Below, in pieces: positions 7,983-11,491 of a stretch of DNA of 11,491 nucleotides. Each line of letters starts with the position of its first letter. Position 1 is the first letter of the stretch. This stretch comes from Actinomycetes bacterium (lineage in GTDB: Bacteria; Actinomycetota; Aquicultoria; CAJVYJ01; JAUVQD01). A program made the translations under genes and the position numbers. Under the pieces are notes generated by a model. The model was not told where the DNA came from and did no database searches. It saw only the letters and a program-made list of their open reading frames with translations. The stretch lies in assembly GCA_030598355.1 (NCBI GenBank), contig JAUVQD010000018.1:1-11491 (forward strand). Direction: 5' to 3'.

Positions 7983-8037
7983 TTGTCACGTGAATTAATC
8001 CAGGGAAAGCATCACGTTAAATCTCTCAGGCATTCAA

Positions 8038-8066
8038 GATATACCACAGCTTTCTGGCAAAAGCAA
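8038..8066 (-). promoter_or_regulatory. putative sigma70-type promoter of lexA
   Basis: On the - strand a -35-like TTGCTT (8061-8066) is separated by exactly 17 nt from a -10-like TATATC (8038-8043). Each hexamer matches the sigma70 consensus at 4 of 6 positions. Transcription would start near 8031, giving an untranslated leader of about 60 nt before lexA. The -35 overlaps the LexA box, which supports the assignment. Confidence 0.6.
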
Positions 8067-8077
8067 ACATGCGTTCG
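8064..8077 (-). promoter_or_regulatory. LexA box (SOS operator), Gram-positive type
   Basis: The + strand reads CAAACATGCGTTCG, which differs from CGAAC-N4-GTTCG at a single position (A for G at the second base). The central ATGC also fits the RNRY spacer of the Bacillus/Mycobacterium consensus. It lies about 96 nt upstream of the lexA start and overlaps the -35 of the proposed promoter, the usual layout for LexA autorepression. No second GAAC-N4-GTTC site was noticed elsewhere in the window by eye. Confidence 0.85.
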
Positions 8078-8132
8078 AATAGTTTTTGAGGGAGCGCAGC
8101 GTGCCTACTTAATTTGTTTCTAAGCAAACCGC

Positions 8133-8142
8133 TTGCGCGCAA
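8133..8142. repeat. 10-bp perfect palindrome in the lexA-rpe intergenic region
   Basis: TTGCGCGCAA is fully self-complementary. Just before it, GTTT (8116-8119) and AAAC (8126-8129) flank a 6-nt loop. The sites lie between the lexA promoter and the -35 of the rpe promoter. No T-tract follows, so this does not look like a terminator. It could be an operator for rpe, but a chance palindrome is possible. The rest of the 7990-8217 gap holds the two promoters and the LexA box; no gene was seen. Confidence 0.35.
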
Positions 8143-8154
8143 TAGATTAACGGC

Positions 8155-8184
8155 TTGAATTGGTCATGCCCGGAGTGCTAAAAT
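8155..8184 (+). promoter_or_regulatory. putative extended -10 promoter of the rpe-rib operon
   Basis: TTGAAT (8155-8160, 4 of 6 matches to the -35 consensus) is followed after 18 nt by TAAAAT (8179-8184, 5 of 6 matches to the -10). A TG dinucleotide one base before the -10 (TGcTAAAAT) makes it an extended -10. Transcription would start near 8191, only about 27 nt before the rpe ATG. Confidence 0.65.
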
Positions 8185-8217
8185 TCTTATGGTCTTTGAT
8201 ATGAAAATAATGAAACT

Positions 8218-8868
8218 ATGAAGAAATTAGCTCCATCAATCTTGTCGGCCGATTTTGGTCGCCTGGCAGAGCAACTTGTAGAAATTGAAGAAGCTGGAGC
8301 GCATCTTGTACATGTAGATGTAATGGATGGTCACTTCGTGCCCAACATCACTATTGGCCCGGTTGTTGTTGGAGCGGTTAAAAAGTATACAAACCTACCT
8401 CTGGATGTTCACTTAATGATTGACAACCCCGGTCAGTATGTCCAATCCTTTGCGGAAGCCGGAGCTAGCAGCATAACTTTTCATGCTGAGGCCGTTCTTG
8501 AGGGCGCGGAGCTCATAAGCGAGATTAAAAGTATCGGGACAAAAGTGGGGATAGCGATTAATCCGGATACCAGTATTACTGTCCTAAATGGGTTAATCAC
8601 TGACCTGGACCAAGTAACGATTATGTCTGTCCATCCAGGCTTTGGGAGTCAAAAGTTTATTGAGTCATCCAGGCAGAAAATATTTGAAGCGCGAAAGTTG
8701 TTAGAGGCTAATGACAGTTTGGCTCAAATTGAAGTAGACGGCGGCATTACGACTGAGAATGCCGCTTCGGTGATCGAGGCAGGAGCCGATATTTTAGTTG
8801 CCGGCGCTGCTGTTTTCGGCGGGGCAGGCCCCGTGGCAAACGTGCGGAGCTTTCTTAAGATCTTGTAG
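8218..8868 (+). CDS. rpe: ribulose-phosphate 3-epimerase
   Basis: Interconverts D-ribulose 5-phosphate and D-xylulose 5-phosphate in the pentose phosphate pathway. Seen: 216 residues, typical length, TIM-barrel family. N-terminal APSILSADF; VHVDVMDGHFVPNITIGP with His32 and Asp34; DVHLMI with His65; SVHPGFGSQKFI; and EVDGGI with Asp174. His32, Asp34, His65 and Asp174 are the expected metal ligands and acid-base pair. ATG 8218 is chosen because the frame is closed by TGA at 8197-8199 with no other start between; no Shine-Dalgarno is visible. It is the first gene of an operon with ribD, ribE and ribBA, an order known from Actinobacteria such as Corynebacterium. Its substrate ribulose 5-phosphate is also a riboflavin precursor, used by RibBA. 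Identity is secure. Confidence 0.97.
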   Translation: MKKLAPSILSADFGRLAEQLVEIEEAGAHLVHVDVMDGHFVPNITIGPVVVGAVKKYTNLPLDVHLMIDNPGQYVQSFAEAGASSITFHAEAVLEGAELISEIKSIGTKVGIAINPDTSITVLNGLITDLDQVTIMSVHPGFGSQKFIESSRQKIFEARKLLEANDSLAQIEVDGGITTENAASVIEAGADILVAGAAVFGGAGPVANVRSFLKIL

Positions 8869-8916
8869 ACAGAAAAAGAGGGGACACTGAAAACATTAGA
8901 GCGGCCGATTGAGGTC

Positions 8917-10044
8917 ATGAAGTATCTTGACATGGCGGCGGACCTGGCGGAATTGGGGCGTGGTCGGACGAACCCTAATCCAATGGTAGGAGCTGTTGTT
9001 GTAAAGAATCACGTGGTTGTGGGGAAGGGTTATCATGAAAAAGCTGGTTCACCGCACGCGGAAGTCAACGCCTTAAAAGACGCAGGGCCGAAGGCGCGAG
9101 GCGCGACCTTGTTTGTCACGCTTGAACCGTGTTGTTTTCAAGGCAGAACGCCGCCATGCACAGAGGCGATCATTGAGGCGGCAATTGGCGAGGTTGTTGT
9201 GGGCATTACTGATCCTAATCCAGAAGTTTCCGGAGAGGGGATAAGGATATTGCGTGATGCCGGAATAAGCGTAAACGTAGTTGGCTTCAGAAAGATCGCT
9301 AGACAGAATGAAGCATATTTTAAGTATATGAGAGAGAAAAAACCGTTTACTACGTTGAAGATAGCGACATCACTAGATGGCAAGATTGCTGAGGCAAAAG
9401 GGGTAAAGACGCGGCTATCCGGGGATAAAGCTGAGGTAGAGGTTCATAAACTGCGCAACGAGTATCAAGCGATCATGGTAGGTGTGGGAACGGTTCTCGT
9501 AGACGATCCGGTGCTGAGCTGTCGTTTGACAGGTAAAGGCATTCGACAGCCAACAAGAATCATTGTGGATAGCCGTGGTCGGTTGCCGATAGACAGCCGA
9601 ATCGTTGAGACATCACCGATGAGTAATGTGATTTTAGCGACAACAGATAAGATGACGAAAAAGAAGATAGAAGCGATGGAGAAAAGCGGAGTCGAAGTGG
9701 TCGTATGTCGCCAAAACGATAAGGGCAAAGTAGACATAGAAGACTTATATGAACACCTGGGCAAGAGGGAGATCACAAGCCTCCTTGTCGAAGGGGGCTC
9801 AAGGCTAAACGAAGAGCTCATCAGCAACAATATGATAGATAAGTTGATCATTCTTCTCGCGCCGATGATTATTGGCGGGAAGAAAGGTGTCCCGATTGTT
9901 GCTGGAAAAGAAGCTTTTTGGCAGACCTTTGAGATTAGTTCACATCGATATTTTGATAACGACTTAGTGATAGAGATGTATCCAAAAAAAACAAATGAAT
10001 CGCGGGTTCGAGGCGAAGCTAGACAAGCAATCCCAGGAGTTTAG
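8917..10044 (+). CDS. ribD: bifunctional riboflavin deaminase/reductase RibD
   Basis: Catalyses two riboflavin steps: deamination of the GTP-derived pyrimidine, then NADPH reduction of its ribosyl side chain. Seen: 375 residues. N-terminal cytidine-deaminase-like domain with TNPNPMVGAVVV, HAE (zinc His47, catalytic Glu49) and EPCC...PPC (zinc Cys72 and Cys81), spaced as in E. coli RibD. The C-terminal reductase domain runs from about residue 144, with TSLDGKIA (151-158), GVGTVLVDDP and VEGGSRLNEELI. The tail after EMYPKK is unremarkable. ATG 8917 gives a family-like N-terminus but has only GAGG 2 nt upstream. The frame is open back to 8869, and CTG 8887, a few nt after AGAGGGG (8877-8883), could add 10 residues. 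Gap to rpe is 48 nt; ribE follows after 2 nt. Identity is secure, start less so. Confidence 0.95.
   Translation: MKYLDMAADLAELGRGRTNPNPMVGAVVVKNHVVVGKGYHEKAGSPHAEVNALKDAGPKARGATLFVTLEPCCFQGRTPPCTEAIIEAAIGEVVVGITDPNPEVSGEGIRILRDAGISVNVVGFRKIARQNEAYFKYMREKKPFTTLKIATSLDGKIAEAKGVKTRLSGDKAEVEVHKLRNEYQAIMVGVGTVLVDDPVLSCRLTGKGIRQPTRIIVDSRGRLPIDSRIVETSPMSNVILATTDKMTKKKIEAMEKSGVEVVVCRQNDKGKVDIEDLYEHLGKREITSLLVEGGSRLNEELISNNMIDKLIILLAPMIIGGKKGVPIVAGKEAFWQTFEISSHRYFDNDLVIEMYPKKTNESRVRGEARQAIPGV
10035..10039 (+). promoter_or_regulatory. ribosome binding site of ribE
   Basis: AGGAG within the last codons of ribD, 7 nt before ATG 10047. It fixes the ribE start and suggests coupled translation with ribD. 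Confidence 0.75.
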
Positions 10045-10046
10045 AG

Positions 10047-10670
10047 ATGTTTTCGGGAATCATTGAAGAATTGGCAAAAGTAAGCTTCCAAGATAGTAAG
10101 CCCGACGGCGGAAGCCGTTTGGTGGTAGAGTCAGCAATCTTAAGTCCGGAATCATCTATTGGAGACTCTATAGCAGTTAACGGCGTTTGTTTAACGGTGA
10201 CATCAGTAGAAAAGGAAAAACTTAGCTTTGATATATCGCCCGAAACATTGAGAGTAACAAATCTTAACCAACTTGGGTCTGGCGATGTCGCCAATTTAGA
10301 GCTATCTTTACAGATAGGTGACCGTTTGGGCGGTCATTTCGTATCCGGCCATATAGACGATGTCGGGGAGATAGTGGTTCGAAGCTCTGAGGGAGATTGT
10401 TCTGTTTTCAAGATCGCGGCGAATAAAGATATATTGAATTTACTTATAGATAGAGGGTCGATAAGTGTGGATGGAATTAGCTTAACGGTCACAAAAATTT
10501 TTGAGGATGCGTTTGAGCTTGTGATTATTCCGCACACAGCAAAGTTGACTACGCTCGGGACAAAGTCGATTGGCGACAAAGTTAATCTTGAGTCCGATAT
10601 GATCGGGAAGTATATCTCCCGGTTAATGACGACCTCGAACATTGAAGGAAGAGAGAAAATTGACATTTAG
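10047..10670 (+). CDS. ribE: riboflavin synthase, alpha subunit
   Basis: Dismutates two molecules of 6,7-dimethyl-8-ribityllumazine into riboflavin and the pyrimidine precursor. Seen: 207 residues. Two tandem lumazine-binding beta-barrel repeats: the first starts with MFSGIIEE and contains AVNGVCLTV; the second contains [16 protein letters not shown] and [11 protein letters not shown], ending with the trimer-forming C-terminal helix region ([11 protein letters not shown]). All are typical of the alpha (RibE, also called RibC) enzyme rather than the beta lumazine synthase. ATG 10047 sits 2 nt after ribD with AGGAG at 10035-10039. Its end overlaps the ribBA TTG start by 11 nt. The lumazine synthase gene ribH is not in the window; in Actinobacteria it commonly follows ribBA, so it may lie just beyond the right edge (inference). 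Confidence 0.97.
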   Translation: MFSGIIEELAKVSFQDSKPDGGSRLVVESAILSPESSIGDSIAVNGVCLTVTSVEKEKLSFDISPETLRVTNLNQLGSGDVANLELSLQIGDRLGGHFVSGHIDDVGEIVVRSSEGDCSVFKIAANKDILNLLIDRGSISVDGISLTVTKIFEDAFELVIIPHTAKLTTLGTKSIGDKVNLESDMIGKYISRLMTTSNIEGREKIDI

Positions 10671-11491
10671 CACAATTGAAGAGGGTATTGAGGACATAAA
10701 AGCCGGGAAAATGGTTATTGTCGTCGACGATGAGGGTCGTGAAAACGAGGGTGATTTTGTTATGGCTGCCCAAACGGTTACCCCTGAGGCGATCAATTTT
10801 ATGAGCAAATACGGTCGTGGCCTTATTTGCGTACCTTGCGATCCAGGAAGGCTCGAGGAATTGCATATCCCGTCTATGGTGGCGGAAGACAAAAACACAT
10901 CGACGCACGAAACCGCGTTTACAGTTTCAATTGGAGCAAAGGCTAAGATAACCACGGGCATTTCGGCGGCGGATAGGGCAGCTACGATACTACACTTGAT
11001 AGATCCCAGCGCTAAGGCTGAAGATTTTTCACGTCCCGGCCATGTCTTTCCATTAAAGGCAAAACCTGGCGGCGTTCTTCAGAGGGCCGGTCATACTGAA
11101 GCCGCCGTTGATCTAGCTCGCCTAGCTGGCTTTATGTCTGTGGGCGTTATTTGTGAAATCATGAATGATGATGGCTCTATGGCTAGAGTGCCTCAGTTAA
11201 AAAAGATAGCCAAAGCCGTGAAGTTGAAGATAATTACAACCGCTGATCTTATTAGCTACCGGCGAAAAACCGAGAAGCTTGTAAAAAAAGTTGGTGAGGT
11301 CAGGCTGCCGACGCGTTTTGGAGTTTTTAAAGCTCTTGGTTACGAAAATATTATTGATAAAAGACAACACATAGCATTGGTTAAAGGAGACGTCAGAAAT
11401 AAGAATAAAGTGCTGGTGAGAGTACATTCAGAGTGTCTGACTGGCGACGTATTTCATTCGTTGCGCTGTGATTGTGGCCAGCAAATGGAAA
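10660..11491 (+). CDS. ribBA: RibBA: DHBP synthase / GTP cyclohydrolase II, truncated by right edge
   Basis: Two-domain enzyme feeding both branches of riboflavin synthesis: the N-terminal domain converts ribulose 5-phosphate to 3,4-dihydroxy-2-butanone 4-phosphate; the C-terminal domain opens GTP. Seen: 277 codons, frame open to the end of the window. Residues 23-32 are [10 protein letters not shown] (Arg27, Glu28, Glu30, Asp32, catalytic and metal site). Then come [46 protein letters not shown] and [11 protein letters not shown]. The GTP cyclohydrolase II domain begins near residue 207 (TRFGVF is about there) and shows its zinc ligands Cys259, Cys270 and Cys272 in [18 protein letters not shown]. 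The catalytic remainder is cut off. The start is TTG 10660 with AAGGAA at 10645-10650, overlapping ribE by 11 nt; homology begins at once after it. Identity is secure. Confidence 0.95.
   Translation, partial: MTFSTIEEGIEDIKAGKMVIVVDDEGRENEGDFVMAAQTVTPEAINFMSKYGRGLICVPCDPGRLEELHIPSMVAEDKNTSTHETAFTVSIGAKAKITTGISAADRAATILHLIDPSAKAEDFSRPGHVFPLKAKPGGVLQRAGHTEAAVDLARLAGFMSVGVICEIMNDDGSMARVPQLKKIAKAVKLKIITTADLISYRRKTEKLVKKVGEVRLPTRFGVFKALGYENIIDKRQHIALVKGDVRNKNKVLVRVHSECLTGDVFHSLRCDCGQQME

Noticed and set aside
7969..7989. Longer LexA starting at GTG 7989.
   Set aside because: The extension contains the Shine-Dalgarno for ATG 7968 and encodes residues not expected in LexA.
7995..8030. CTGAGAGAT on the - strand in the lexA leader, recalling the CUGAGA motif of the TPP riboswitch.
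   Set aside because: The other conserved TPP blocks are missing, the leader is only about 60 nt, and lexA has no link to thiamine.
8820..8833. CGGGG-CAGG-CCCCG hairpin near the end of rpe, with GGGGCAGG recalling the 5' end of an FMN riboswitch.
   Set aside because: It lies in conserved rpe codons (GGAGPVANV region), the rest of the RFN consensus is absent, and there is no T-tract to make a terminator.
10623..10961. Overlapping 108-112 codon frames on the - strand across the ribE-ribBA junction.
   Set aside because: They are shadows of the conserved ribE end and ribBA catalytic start, with low-complexity Ser/Pro-rich translations.

Overview
The window looks like ordinary chromosome from a bacterium with moderate GC (roughly mid-40s percent by eye, not computed). 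Ten complete or nearly complete genes and two genes cut by the window edges are packed tightly. Several signs suggest a deep-branching, moderate-GC actinobacterial lineage. The order miaB - miaA - dapF - hflX - lexA and the order rpe - ribD - ribE - ribBA are both familiar from Actinobacteria. MiaB has actinobacterial-looking signatures, and the LexA operator is of the Gram-positive CGAAC-N4-GTTCG type. A Firmicutes-like origin is not excluded, and the taxonomic call is inference. No tRNA, rRNA, CRISPR array, insertion sequence or phage gene was seen.

Left region (1-7359, + strand): the 3' end of a PHP-domain phosphoesterase gene comes first. It is followed by a chain of overlapping or touching genes: miaB, a MEMO/LigB-like gene, an AMMECR1-domain gene, miaA, dapF, dapL and hflX. 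MiaA and MiaB act in sequence on tRNA A37 (i6A, then ms2i6A). DapL and DapF act in sequence to make meso-diaminopimelate for lysine and peptidoglycan. HflX is a ribosome-associated GTPase. The MEMO and AMMECR1 genes belong to the uncharacterised AmmeMemoRadiSam group and lie, apparently translationally coupled, between the two tRNA-modification genes. The hflX frame is intact but has no ATG, GTG or TTG that could begin a full-length protein.

Middle (7363-8217): lexA lies on the - strand, convergent with hflX and only 3 nt from it. Its upstream region holds a near-consensus LexA box overlapping the -35 of a sigma70-type promoter, which is the expected autoregulation layout. The same intergenic region carries a well-formed extended -10 promoter facing rpe.

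Right region (8218-11491, + strand): rpe, ribD, ribE and ribBA form one apparent operon. It makes ribulose 5-phosphate available and uses it with GTP to make riboflavin. No FMN riboswitch was recognised ahead of it. ribBA runs off the right edge just after the zinc cysteines of its GTP cyclohydrolase II domain.
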